A stretch of DNA of 64,000 nucleotides from positions 3,865,072 through 3,929,071 of the forward strand of contig OW285189.1 in NCBI GenBank assembly GCA_935421135.1, written 5' to 3'. Below, in pieces: positions 23,757-35,200 of the stretch. The translations under genes were made by a program, and so were the position numbers. Source of the DNA: Bugulina stolonifera. Lineage: Eukaryota; Bryozoa; Gymnolaemata; Cheilostomatida; Bugulidae. Position 1 is the stretch's first letter. Each line of letters starts with the position of its first letter. The notes below the pieces were generated by a model. The model ran no database searches. It was not told the origin of the DNA and was given only the letters and a program-made list of their open reading frames with translations.

Positions 23757-23940
23757 CTAAGGGGTTTGTCCATTTTTTATATATACATGTATGATGTATT
23801 TTTCAGCAAGGAGTTTGTTTTTTGAGCAGTCACAGACTAGTTTTGCAGTACATCTACAAAAATACCAGTCCCTGGGGTATAGCAAAGAATGTACTAAACT
23901 TCATGCTGTATTTTGCAATAACTCTTCGCTAAAAATAATA
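23757..23940. mobile_element. Fragment of the same TIR element family
   Basis: It begins gctaaggggtttgtccattt, then tgtatttttcagcaagga and a gagcagtcacagact arm, and ends with ttcgctaaaaataata. The tRNA-like core is mostly lost. It looks like two family members side by side. Confidence 0.5.
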
Positions 23941-23959
23941 CAAAACAGAAATATTATTT

Positions 23960-25390
23960 CTTTTTACCTACACTCAAGAAACAAAGTAGCTATTTCTGTA
24001 TAGATACATGTATGTCCATGTTGTACAGTATGTCACATGCATTATAAGCAGTCATGTCTATGATTTACAATAAATATAAATTCTTTGTATAAATAACAGC
24101 ACAAAAGTACATGTAATATAAGTATATACAGTGTACATGAGTATTGTAAATCACACAGCAGACCTGAAGTACCTCTAGTCCTGAACTAAACACATTTTCG
24201 GACAGTATCACCATAACATCTGCATCTGTAGTGCTAGCGAGTTATAAGCTAAGAGGAAGTGGTACAGAGAGAAGATAATGGACTAGCCTAAGTTCTAAGA
24301 CTTCCATATTATGCTGGTGAAGGTCTTGTTGGATCAATCATTAACTTACAATGTACTGTAGCTACACAATTATTCAAAGAGAAATTTTTTAAATTGATTC
24401 TACATACCCATAATTCTATCATAGAAGTTGTCTTCTCTATTATACATCATGTGTGTTATGTAAGTATTACAGATACATTAATTGCAGTGACGCTCTATCA
24501 TCCCACTGCTAAGCAACAAACACAATATTAAGAGTTGAGGCTACTTTAATTTCATAAAACTTCACTGTTATTGTTGTACTTTACACCATCTTCTACATCA
24601 CTACAGCTCTCTACAATATTCATATTCCAGAAGGTCTTGTATTAGATATTCTTGTCATATTATCATGTTTTCCAAATCTTTCATTACCTCTGTTAATCTA
24701 TAGAAGCTCTTGGGTTGAATTTCAAACATATCCAAATCTGGTTACCTGCCATATTCTCAATATTCCTACAGATATAAGAACTCTGGCCTTCAGGCTTCTC
24801 CCAGACCCCATACGTAGGAGTCTACAGCTCCCCACCAAGCATCTCCTATTCAACATGTCGACAATAGATAGTAAGGTGAGGGTGATACATGTCATACTTA
24901 CCACTGCACCTACCACTACACCACACTTACATAACTATTGATACCTAAGTTTTGGTTTCATAACAACAATTTATATTTTTTATTTTCTCTTTTTTAAGCA
25001 TTCTTGTTCAGGGTAATCCACATCATATGACCACTACTTTGAATTCTCTTGTCATCTTTGCAGATATAAAAAGTGACCATGTGACAGGACATAGCACCAC
25101 CATGTACCATGAATACTTCATTTAATGAACTCAGAACTGGCCAACTGTAGATTCTCGTGGCTGAGGATTATTGTAATTCCCAAATTCATCTAAATATTTT
25201 CTCTTCCTAAGGACGTAAATTCTCCTTGTTTCATGCTATTCTTTTCTTAAAGAAAAGTAAACTGCATATTTGTTCATCACTTATACTATTTTAACAACCG
25301 ATGAATCATCCAAAGAAATGTGTGATATTTCCTCATATCGTCTTAATCTTCTGGTAAAATATGTAATACTAAATAAAGACTGTCTTACTT
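23960..25390 (+). repeat. Duplicated block, matches 35550-37310
   Basis: Direct-orientation copy. Shared strings include cacacagcagacctg.agtacc, catctgcatctgtagtgctagcgagttataagctaagagg, tctggccttcaggcttctcc and atgaatcatccaaagaaatgtgtgata. It contains no credible gene. The part near 25130-25350 has a third, more diverged relative at 46660-46880, upstream of another glycine-rich gene. Confidence 0.75.
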
Positions 25391-25877
25391 GTTAGCGACC
25401 GAGTATATTATTATGTTATTGATCAAATTTATATTGTAATGTTGGTTGTTTGGTTTATTGATCACTAACACACGTTGTGAGATCTGTAGAGTATAAAGTA
25501 AAAAAATCTAATAATAATGGCACACTTTGTTATTGCTGTGAAATACTATTGAATTGAACAGCCAATCAATGCAGTTGTATGTCTACAGACAACATTCTTA
25601 TTGCAATATAACAGGATGTACATCCTATCACACATATGCAATGAGATTCTTCTAGTCAATCTTGGTGCCAATTCAGTAATTAATCTCTGGTAATGTCTTC
25701 CTGTTATATCAATGATTTACACACTTGGTTGCAGTCTTGGTTCTATCTTATTTAGAGAGACTGGAACGTTAATCCAATGTAATTATAGAACAGAGTTTCA
25801 GGAAACAGTTCTAATTAAAATAAATTAAGAATGGCAACTTAAAATTGATTAATGGGTATTACACCTCTGAATTGGGC

Positions 25878-25886
25878 TATAAAAGG
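25878..25886 (+). promoter_or_regulatory. TATA box of glycine-rich gene, copy 2
   Basis: TATAAAAGG in the same context as at 19068. Non-coding exon 1 ends at 25952 in CAACAG followed by GTTAGT. The acceptor TGTTGCAG ends at 26411. Confidence 0.7.
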
Positions 25887-26009
25887 CTGGAAGGATTTTA
25901 GGATCAATCAGTTCTCTCTTGCCTTCTGCAGATTCACACTCCTCTACAACAGGTTAGTACTGCACAGTTGCTATAGTTATATTCTGTATCAGTAGATATA
26001 CACAAATAT

Positions 26010-26160
26010 TTACCTACGTACTAGTTACCTACGTACTAGTTACCTACGTACTAGTTACCTACGTACTAGTTACCTACGTACTAGTTACCTACTTACTAGT
26101 TACCTACGTACTAGTTGCCTACGTACTAGTTACCTACGCACTAGTTACCTACATACTAGA
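26010..26160. repeat. 15-bp repeat in intron 1 (long array)
   Basis: About ten copies of ctacgtactagttac. The unit is itself palindromic around tacgta and actagt. It is expanded relative to the same intron in copy 1. Confidence 0.88.
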
Positions 26161-26431
26161 TAGCCTCATCATACATTGTAATATTGCTCTACATTGCCCA
26201 ATGGACATTGTTTCTGTAGCAGGTTACTATGAAGGTGTTACATCCTAGAAAATCAATTCAGTATTAATTATCTGTTGGCCATTTCTAATTATCAAGAAGT
26301 CTTCAGTTGAATTTAATTGTTCATGGCAAAGCTAGCATCTCCTTTCCAAATAATGTGGCACTGTGAGTTAAATAGAATAACACATAAGTGTGTATAATAA
26401 TTATGTTGCAGACATCCACCACTCTTTAAAC

Positions 26432-26716
26432 ATGAAGGTCGTTGCAATCATCCTCTCTGTGTGTCTTGCCCTGACATCTGGACTCGTAAGCAACTTTGGT
26501 AATTATGGATTTGGAGGTGGGTATAGAAGTATACTTGGAGGTGGGTATGGCATTGGAGGTGGGTATGGACTTGGAGGTGGACTTGGAGGTAAATTTGGTG
26601 GAATAGGATATGGAGGAGGTTTCGGCGGAGGATACGGCAAAGGTTTTGGCATTGGTTCCTTTGGTAGAGGTGGACTCTTTGGAAGATATGGTGGTATAGG
26701 ATTTGGACGCTACTAA
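26432..26716 (+). CDS. Secreted glycine-rich protein, 94 aa (copy 2)
   Basis: The ATG at 26432 follows the acceptor at 26410-26411. The signal peptide MKVVAIILSVCLALTSG differs by one residue from copy 1. The Gly-rich part has a YRSIL insertion and fewer Gly-Leu-Gly-Leu repeats, so copy-number change within the repeat compensates to the same total length. It ends Gly-Arg-Tyr. A GTAAGT donor follows the stop, as in copy 1, so the last intron is in the 3' UTR. Conservation of the frame between the copies, despite indels in multiples of three, supports a working gene. Function unknown. Confidence 0.85.
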   Translation: MKVVAIILSVCLALTSGLVSNFGNYGFGGGYRSILGGGYGIGGGYGLGGGLGGKFGGIGYGGGFGGGYGKGFGIGSFGRGGLFGRYGGIGFGRY

Positions 26717-27780
26717 ATGAGCATTAATAGTAAGTGTCTTCAACATTGGCTACTTTTATATACCAGAATGTTTAACCTTATCAATCTATATTTTGGTTTG
26801 TAATGTCCACAACTTCACACATTTGTGACAACTTTTTGCCCTTCATGGAAATAGCCTGTAGTTTAGATTCTCATGAGATTCTTCTTTGGTAAAGGGGAGG
26901 GGTAAGAGGATACATGCAACTCCACATTGTATTTGTGCTGATAGTCCAAGTATCACTCTACAAAGTAGTGTAGGATTTAGTACTACAATAAAATTAGTTT
27001 TATGCCATATATATTGGCATACAAAAAAAAATATATGTAATATATATATGTGTACTTTATGTTTTAGATAGGCTGGAAAGCTAAATGGCGACTCTCTATT
27101 CAACCCTCAATACACTCACAGCACAGCTTTAGATGATTCTGCTAAATTCTATGCTCACTTGATTCCATTTGTAATAATGACATTTGATCGTTGCAGTATT
27201 CTGTTATTATTTCAAATGAATTGATTTTATGCTTCAAATATATTTTTTTAAGTTTTTTTATGGTTATATAAATGAAGTCTGAGTTAAAGTTAAGTCAAAC
27301 TGTTTTGTTTAATTCAACCTGAATTATATCAGTTGTCCCAACAAAATGTTGCAGCTAGCGGAATTTGTAGAAAATCTTCATAATATTACATAGAATACTT
27401 GCCATTAGCCTACAACAACTACAATGCTTTAAAAAATGCTTCCAAGTCTCAGTTGCAGTTTATTGCACTACATCTACTTAAGTCACATTCGGTCCTAACA
27501 GGACAGATACAGTCATCACAGGATAAACACGGCACTTTTTAAGTGATTGTATTTATTGAGGAAAATCAGTTCTCCTAACCAGAAAAAGTTTCCACAGCTA
27601 CCTAACGCAACAGTGTCATCCTAGGTCAGTGTGTTATTGTATTACACGTGCTTAAATGATTATAATAACTATACGTGTACATAACACAGCTATGCTAGTC
27701 TACTGTTTCAGTGCGTGTGTGTTTGCATTGATGTATGGTTCCACTGCCTAAAGTTTAAAAATGGTACTGGCGTTACAGAA

Positions 27781-27975
27781 CTAACCTGACCTAACCTGAC
27801 CTAAGCTGACCTAACCTGACCTAACCTGACCTAACCTGACCTAACCTGACCTAACCTGATCTAACCTGACCTAACCTGACCTAACCTGACCTAACCTGAC
27901 CTAACCTGACCGAACCTGACCTAACCTGACCTAACCTGACCTAACCTGACCTAACCTGACCTAACCTAACCTAAT
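27781..27975. repeat. 10-bp repeat (cctaacctga), about 19 copies
   Basis: A nearly perfect array. On the minus strand it alternates ttagg and tcagg pentamers. It is interstitial and shared in short form with copy 1, so it is a local minisatellite and not a telomere. Confidence 0.92.
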
Positions 27976-28139
27976 CAACATGGACCTAACCTAATCAACA
28001 CGGAACCTACAAAACTTACCAGTTTTTCGCTATTAATCTCTGGTAGGAAAACACTGATCTCAAGAGATTTGCATTTTTTCTACTTTTGGACGAGGAAGGC
28101 ACTTCATCAATGCATATTGATGTAACTGAAGTAGCACAG

Positions 28140-28290
28140 CATTATATGGTTAGATGTCCTTTCTAACACCAGCAATGACCTTTGCAGGAATTGAACCTGG
28201 ATCTCCCACATCGAAGTCCAGAGCTCTAGCCACTAGGCCACATTGGACCTATTTGTATGACATAAAGTCAAGTTCTAGTATGATGCCGAG
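28140..28290 (-). mobile_element. tRNA-derived SINE, copy in duplication 2
   Basis: On the minus strand A box TGGCCTAGTGG (28240-28230) and B box GGTTCAATTCC (28197-28187) are 32 bases apart, close to Pol III consensus. The tail ggtgttagaaaggacatcta follows. Better preserved than the copy at 21.4 kb. Another relative lies at 49.5 kb. Confidence 0.75.
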
Positions 28291-28599
28291 ATTGGTCCAA
28301 CACTCACACACAACAAGTCAGGGATTACAAATTTCTGTCTACATTGCTATTAGTTGTTTATTGTTACTATAAGTTTATAACAGTGAGTGGACTTCAGCCT
28401 AAGTAAAGACAAGACAACTCCGACCACTCTATGCTGGTGTTATGAAGATTAATTGGTGTGATTGTTATACAAGTAATTCATATTCATCTACAGTGTAGGT
28501 GCAGTGGCATTGTTGACATAGATATAATATTCTATCAGCCATCAGGTCTACGAGTAGGAGAACACAAATCACAAATATTTATTATATTAGACATTTACA

Positions 28600-30041
28600 G
28601 CAAAAGTCAATAATGCACCCAATTTCTAAAGGCATTATTTCATGTAGTATGAGGTAGTAAATATTCATAAGAATATACAGTTCTACCATTGAAATTTATT
28701 TGGGTAGTATGTAGTATACTTTTTCCATGGAAATTTATTTAGGTAGTATATAGTATAGTATATATTAGTGTCTATATGCTTGAAGGTAGTCGGTAGTCAA
28801 GATAGCCGATAGTCAACCTGCTTTCTCCATTGAAATTTTTTTAGGTAGTATATAGTATAGTATATATTAGTGTCTATATGCTTGAAGGTAGTCGGTAGTC
28901 AAGAAAGCCGATAGTCAACCTGCTTTCTCCATTGAAATTTATTTAGGTAGTATATAGTATAGTATATATTGGTGTCTACATGCTTGAAGGTAGTTGGTAG
29001 TCGAGATAGCTGATAGTCAACCTGCTTTCTCCATTGAAATTTATTTAGGTAGTATATAGTATAGTATATATTAGTGTCTATATGCAGAAAGGTAGTCGGT
29101 AGTCAAGATAGCTGATAGTCAACCAGCTTTCTCCATTGAGATTTTTTTAGGTAGTATATAGTATAGTATATATTAGTGTCTATATGCTGGAAGGTATATG
29201 GAGAAAGCAGGTTGACTATCGACTATCTTGACTACCGACTACCTTTCTGCATATAGACACTAATATAATACTATACTATATACCACCTAAATAAATTTCA
29301 ATGGAGAAAGCAGGTTGACTATCGGCTATCTTGACTACCGACTACCTTCCAGCATATAGACACTAATATATACTATACTATATACTACCTAAAAAAATTT
29401 CAATGGAGAAAGCAGGTTGACTATCGGCTATCTTGACTACCGACTACCTTCCAACATATAGATACTAATATATACTATACTATATACTACCTAAAAAAAT
29501 TTCAATGAAGAAAGCAGGTTGACTATCGGCTATCTTGACTACCGACTACCTTCCAACATATAGACACTAATATATACTATACTATATACTACCTAAATAA
29601 ATTTCAATGGAGAAAGCAGGTTGACTATCGGCTATCTTGACTACCGACTACCTTCAAGCATATAGACACTAATATATACTATACTATATACTACCTAAAA
29701 AAACTTCAATGGAGAAAGCAGGTTGACTATCGGCTATCTTGACTACCGACTACCTTCAAGCATATAGACACTAATATATACTATACTATATACTACCTAA
29801 AAAAACTTCAATGGAGAAAGCAGGTTGACTATCGGCTATCTTGACTACCGACTACCTTCAAGCATATAGACACTAATATATACTATACTATATACTACCC
29901 AAATAAATTTCAATGGAGAAAGTATACTACATACTACCCAAATAAATTTCAATGGTAGAACTGCATATTCTTATGAATATTTACTACCTCATACTACATG
30001 AAATAATGCCTTTAGAAATTGGGTGCATTATTGACTTTTGC
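28600..30041. mobile_element. Foldback element with 10-bp target duplication
   Basis: It begins gcaaaagtcaataatgcacc and ends with the exact reverse complement. The outer arms run about 120 bases. Inside, direct 102-bp units (ggtagtatatagtatagtat, then agtcggtagtcaag and caacctgctttctccattga) form a left array of about five copies. A right array of about seven copies lies in inverted orientation, with the turn near 29200. gacatttaca flanks both ends (28590-28599 and 30042-30051). Copy 1 of the duplication has the single empty site (gacccttaca, 21812). A 9-10 bp duplication and long inverted arms suggest a non-autonomous Mutator-like/foldback element. No coding capacity. Confidence 0.85.
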
Positions 30042-30539
30042 GACATTTACATGTATATTTTTGTTTATTGTGACTTTGGAATTGTCCTCTTTTTAGACCT
30101 CCTGATTACCTGATTTACTAAGAGATTTGCTAGTTGTCAATTCGTCATTGGCTACAGTACAGGAAAAAAAGAGGCACCAGGCAGCAGTTTACCTACATGT
30201 ACATGTTGGTTATCTGACTGAGTGAATCAGATTGATTTACATATAAAGACATAGGCCTACTTACCATTAATACTAGCATGAATGATTGTAGTGATCAACC
30301 TGGTATAGGCTGTCATGTACTTTTTATGGTAAGATCCAAAGCAACGTAGATTGATTGAGAACTTTATCTGCAAGGTATACTGAGCTGTGAGCCCTGTGGA
30401 ATTCTTGCTGTCCAGCTCAATACATTTTACACCTTGCTTTGCCTTGCTGGTCTTTGGTATATTATTACGATTATGCTAATCCATTGCTATACATGTATTT
30501 CTCTAATCAAAACACATACCTCTCATAGCGACACATACC

Positions 30540-30800
30540 TGGCCTTCGTTATACCTTTCATAGCAATGCATGCCTAGCTTTTAGTTCTACCTCTCATAAC
30601 AATACATACATAGCCTTTGCTCCACCTCTCATGACAATATATACATAGCCTTTGCTCCACCTCTCATAACAATACATACATAGCCTTTGTTCCACCTCTC
30701 ATAACAATACATACATAGCCTTTGCTCCACCTCTCATGATAATACATACCTAGCCTTCGTTATACCTCTCAAGGCAATACATACCTAGCCGTTGCTCCAC
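30540..30800. repeat. 35-bp minisatellite (long array)
   Basis: About seven units with tagcctttgctccacctctc and ataacaatacataca, with starts at 30611, 30646, 30681 and 30716. Longer than the array in copy 1. Confidence 0.85.
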
Positions 30801-31231
30801 TTCTTATAGCAAATTTATTAGAGCTTTGCTCTACCAACTCTTATCTTTTATCACCCTGAAACGGAAGTATTATACAACTTTAACTCTTTGGAGTTATCTT
30901 ATTTCTATCTAGGGGTGCATAACTTCTACTATATTATACACACACTATTACAATACAGCAAGATTTCTCAAACAAGAGAAGTCAGCTCTTGCTATTATAA
31001 ACATATTGAGCTGTGGATAGCTACTGAGGAATGTGAACCAGGATCTAGATGAGCCATCCATGGGACGCTGGCAGACAATATAGCATAATAATGTGCATAG
31101 GCTATAATGCTGCAACTCAGGGATTCAGGGGTTATGGTTGTACTGCATCTACCTTTAACAGAGGAGTGTAAGAGACAGTGATATCACTTACATTTTACAT
31201 CATACTGATGGATGCTACTAGTCTAATGCAG

Positions 31232-33332
31232 GGTCCAATGACTGTTTTGTATGAACAGTGTTTAAATTAGACATGCCCTGGTGTAGACGATAAATCAGTC
31301 AGTTTGGCTTCAGTAGTTTCTTTTAGCTTGCTATACATGCATTATATGTGTGGTAAAATATTCATCTAACTAAAATATTTTGTTGTAATTTGGCTTCAGT
31401 AACACCGCGTACACACACATGATTGGGCTACAATGTGCATCACCAAGTGGGAGCTATCTTCTTTTAGTTTGAACCTGAACAAGTTTGCAGATCATGTAGA
31501 AATTGCTGGGCTGTTACATGTACATGTATATGACTAGTGACCCACTCGCAACTTCCTTTAGTTTAAAGAGAAGACATTTTAAATTTCATCTCTAAATCAA
31601 CAAAGACTCCAAAAAATCATGCAGGTTTTGGATGGCATTTTGCTTAATTCAAACCAAAGAGAAAACGACTCCAAATTGTCATCATTGAGTGAACAGCCTT
31701 GTTCAAGTCATTGGGTGAACATCTTTATTGCTTTGACATAGCTGCACAGGTAGCTGGTCACTGGTTTTTTTCTCTAAAACAGAGTAGCTCTCCACAGTTG
31801 AATCCATTAGGGTATGTGTTTTGAAGCTGTTCATTTGAGGTGTAGGAAGTGTGACTGTCATTTTTGTATTACGTAGTGGTGCAATGATAATAAAATATTA
31901 TTTATTAAATATAGCAATTCAGCCTAGGCTTATAATTTATTTGCTTGATGACGTTGATTATATTTGTTTTTTGTTGAAATTTAACAAAGCTAAATTTTTT
32001 TTCCATTGACTACATGTTCTATACTTTAAAGGGGTTATGCCACTGTTTTAAGGTAGCATTAAGACTCAGCTATTTAGTGGCACAACATATTGAGTGCCTA
32101 GATATTTACTGTCGTAGTACTGTTAGTTATCCTATTTTTGTGCCTCCCAGGCTATATTTAGAACAGCAAGACAACAACACAACGTATGGGCATATAGAAT
32201 AACACAATAATAGCCTGTATATAGTGTGGCCAGATGAAATACCGGACCTACCAATAAAGGCAGCTCGTCATTACCAGCAAAAGGAAAGCCCAGAAAAATT
32301 CCAAAACTTGCACAAGTTATCCTACTGTTATATTGGTAAATCCTGTGAAACCGTTTGTTCACTACTGTACTCTTTCTATGCAAACAGCTTGAATTCAGCA
32401 ATTTTCTCTGTATGACATAAAGCACGCAGTTGCGTCTTCATCACAAAGTTGCGTTTGAATCAGCATTGAATATTGCTAATGAGTCAAGCATGGGCAAGAA
32501 GACACAACTCTGCTTACAGTAGCACAAATGCAACAAACCTGAGTAAGAGATGCTGCTTTGAACATAGATGTAAACCACATGTCATAACCCCTTTAACAGG
32601 AAAAAATTTTTCTGTTTTAGGATTCTGTTTGCCTAGAACTTTTGAAATGAGACTTGGTCCTCGTTTGCTAAAAACTTGAAATTCAATTAAACTACCTGGA
32701 CACACCTCTAAGACTTGAACACATTCACACCTTTCCCTCTTTGCAACTCAATTGTACAGTTTCGAAACAAACAGTTTCCAACGATATGTTTTCTAAATAT
32801 ACCATTTTCAGCTGAATTTTACTAAAAGTCTCATTTTCGGAACATAATGTGCAACACCGGAAATATTACATAAGCAGTATAAGTTGACTGTAAATGTACA
32901 TGTAGAAATCGATCTAATGCAAAAATTGATTATTTATTCATTTTATACATTTAACTTGATTATTGTTGCACAATGGCATTCATGTGTCGCATTTGTATGC
33001 TTCAAAGTGATTTGACACTCTAAAATAATTGACTCTGTTTGCAGTTATTTGCCTTAGTTACTGGTTATTCAATTTCATTGTACATTATTCTCAGCAGAAG
33101 ACAAATTATTGAGAAAATTTTCAAAATTAATTTCTGAGCAAAATATTTATTTATTTATAATCTAAGCAGATCATTAAAAGTACAACAAAACATAACATGG
33201 GCTGTTTAACTTAACACTATTTAATAACAATACAAAACATTATATTTTATGTTTAACAAGTTCTATAGTTGAGTTCTAATAACAATGTTACATGCGATGA
33301 AATCTTTCTTCGGATCCAGACAACCAGGTTCT
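31232..33332. other. 2.1-kb region without recognisable genes
   Basis: AT-rich DNA with several chance ORFs of 60-100 codons and no domain, tandem array or transposon end that I can support. Its right end is the 3' flank of the minus-strand glycine-rich gene. Confidence 0.4.
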
Positions 33333-34519
33333 TTAATACCGACCTGAAACAAGAATAATAACGTAATAAGTTTCCTATTTTTCTAAGTAAATCAAAGTAT
33401 TGCGAAGTACTGCGTACAGGCCTGTTGTAGGATACAAATTACATGTATATATACATGTACATGTATATATACATGTACATGTACATGTATATATACATGT
33501 ATATACTATATACATATACTATATACATATACATATACATATACTTTACCTGGGAGATACACTGAACTGGTGGCATTACGCAATTCTCGCTGTCTCTGGC
33601 AGCTTGAGAACTTTGGTTCAGTGGATTTCACACCTTTTAAATACGCTTTGCTGTAAATATACAGTATTGCTAAGGTGTTCTCCCAGGCATATCTCTGAGC
33701 TGCACTGATGAGGTGTTAAACACCGAAACAGTACACTGTATGCAGATTGAGTATTACGCTCGAAATTGGTAGCAATACCAATTTCTTGAGCACTTTACCT
33801 GGGAGATACACTGAACTGGTGGCATTACGCAATTCTCGCTGTCTCTGGCAGCTTGAGAACTTTGGTTCAGTGGATTTCACACCTTTTAAATACGCTTTGC
33901 TGTAAATATACAGTATTGCTAAGGTGTTCTCCCAGGCATATCTCTGAGCTGCACTGATGAGGTGTTAAACACCGAAACAGTACACTGTATGCAGATTGAG
34001 TATACATATACTATATACATATACTTGTCTCACATGTACTTGTACATGTACATGTATATATACATGTACAAGTACATGTATATGTACATGTATATATACA
34101 TGTAAATGTACATATACATGTATATGTATATACAATATACATGTATATATACATGTATATATACATGTATATATACATGTATATATACATGTACATGTAC
34201 ATGTATATATACTTGTACATGTACAAGTATATATACATGTACAAGTACAAGTGAGACATGAATGGTTATTAAACTAATACAACAGCCACTCACCAAATTT
34301 GTTGAAAAGTCCACCACCACGACCATAGTATGTTCCATAGCCATTGTAGCCACCATACCGTCCATAATGTCCGCCACCAAAGATTCTGCCACCTAGACCA
34401 AGACCTAGACCTAGACCTCCTTTACCATAGCCATTATATCCACTGCCATAGTAGTATCTGCCATATGTGGCAGTGGATAGAGCGAGACAAACAGAGAGTA
34501 GGACAGCTAACACCTGCAT
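33333..34519 (-). CDS. Secreted Gly/Tyr-rich protein, two coding exons, 78 aa
   Basis: Exons 34519-34294 and 33343-33333. The donor is GTGAGT and the acceptor TTGTTTCAG, phase 1. The last 11 coding bases give Arg-Tyr-stop, so the protein ends Lys-Phe-Gly-Arg-Tyr. Residues 1-18 (MQVLAVLLSVCLALSTAT) are a signal peptide. The rest is Gly-Tyr-rich with a GLGLGLGLGG stretch. The ATG is chosen at the signal peptide; an upstream in-frame ATG at 34555 lies beyond the likely acceptor of the 5'-UTR intron. TATA box at 35210-35201. The roughly 950-bp coding intron contains two hammerhead-bearing repeats and a large palindrome, so any transcript of this gene would carry those in antisense. Confidence 0.8.
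33400..33542. repeat. Palindromic tatacatgtaca low-complexity DNA
   Basis: Irregular tatatacatgtacatgta and tatacatatac runs immediately 5' of the hammerhead-bearing repeats. Similar sequence continues on their 3' side, as if the repeat pair had inserted into this tract. Confidence 0.8.
33689..33754 (+). ncRNA. Type I hammerhead ribozyme, copy 1
   Basis: Stem I CUGCA (33700-33704) pairs with UGCAG (33741-33745). Outer stem I AUAUCUC (33689-33695) pairs with GAGUAU (33749-33754) across an internal loop. The core CUGAUGA is at 33705-33711. Stem II GGUGU/ACACC (33712-33716/33720-33724) has loop UAA. GAAA is at 33725-33728. Stem III ACAG/CUGU has loop UACA. Predicted cleavage is after GUA at 33740. 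Every invariant core base is present. Confidence 0.85.
33938..34003 (+). ncRNA. Type I hammerhead ribozyme, copy 2
   Basis: Identical to copy 1, shifted by 249 bases: core CUGAUGA at 33954-33960, GAAA at 33974-33977, predicted cleavage after 33989. The outer stem I strand is complete, although the sequence after it is flanking tatacatata repeat. Confidence 0.85.
34026..34258. repeat. Large near-perfect palindrome of catgtacatgta repeats
   Basis: It starts gtctcacatgtacttgtaca and ends tgtacaagtacaagtgagac. The interior alternates tacatgta, tatata and acaagt/acttgt steps. It would form a hairpin about 230 bases long. The gtctcac ends suggest a defined unit and not random microsatellite growth. 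Confidence 0.75.
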
Positions 34520-35200
34520 GGTTTGTGTAGATAAACTGTAAAAGAAAGTAAACATAATTTATTACACCTATTCTCTGTGAGAAGAACATGTGCTTATAGC
34601 CTCATGAACTAATGGATCTATGTGTATCATGGGGTACAGGGTTATAGCATTTTGGTAGATAAATCCTCTAGCAGGATTGTAGGAATAATATAAAAACTGC
34701 AGATGTAATATTTCAACTATAAACTCAGGCTACGTTTACTTATCTTATAGATTTATATAGATTTATTGTAACAAATATGAAAAGAGTTTTAGCCACAGAC
34801 TTGAATTACGACTACACGTAGAGACTACTATTATAATAGTGTCTGATGGTCTATTCCAAGAAATGCTTTAAATTGGCTTGTTTAAGTGAAAATTAGTTGT
34901 GATTGGTGTAAATATTATAGCCCAGTGCTCTACTCCTTAACACACCCCATGCTGACACCCATGTTGACAGCTGCCACTTGTATAATATAGCGCTATATGT
35001 GAATTAGTCTTACACAAGTATATGGAGAACTACTGCTTAGAAAGCCTACCTAAATTGTCATACCTCATACCATAGATTTACTTACATGTACACTGTATAC
35101 CATAACTGAATACTTACTTTCTGGTTGCTGGAGAAGAGGAGATCTGTAGATGTACTGCTGGAACACTGTAGATGAACTGATTAGTGTAAGACTGTGTACA

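Larger units (their letters stand above)
25619..31231 (+). repeat. Tandem segmental duplication, copy 2
   Basis: Direct copy of 18811-23476 with a few percent divergence. It lacks the MITE, carries the 1442-bp foldback element at 28600-30041, and has longer tandem arrays (intron-1 repeat, cctaacctga repeat, 35-bp repeat). Confidence 0.85.
33543..34003 (+). mobile_element. Retrozyme-like dimeric repeat (249-bp unit, 1.85 copies)
   Basis: The block starting actttacctgggagatacac recurs exactly 249 bases downstream (33543 and 33792) and appears identical over its length. Both copies end with gatgaggtgttaaacaccga and gcagattgagtat, where a full hammerhead motif lies. There is no ORF. Self-cleavage at both sites would release a 249-nt RNA (33741-33989). 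Tandem short units each with a type I hammerhead are the hallmark of animal retrozymes and of Penelope-element terminal repeats. Family placement is by structure only. Confidence 0.8.

Noticed and set aside
27781..27975. Telomere or chromosome end
   Set aside because: The array is internal, belongs to a tandem duplicated block and alternates two pentamers.
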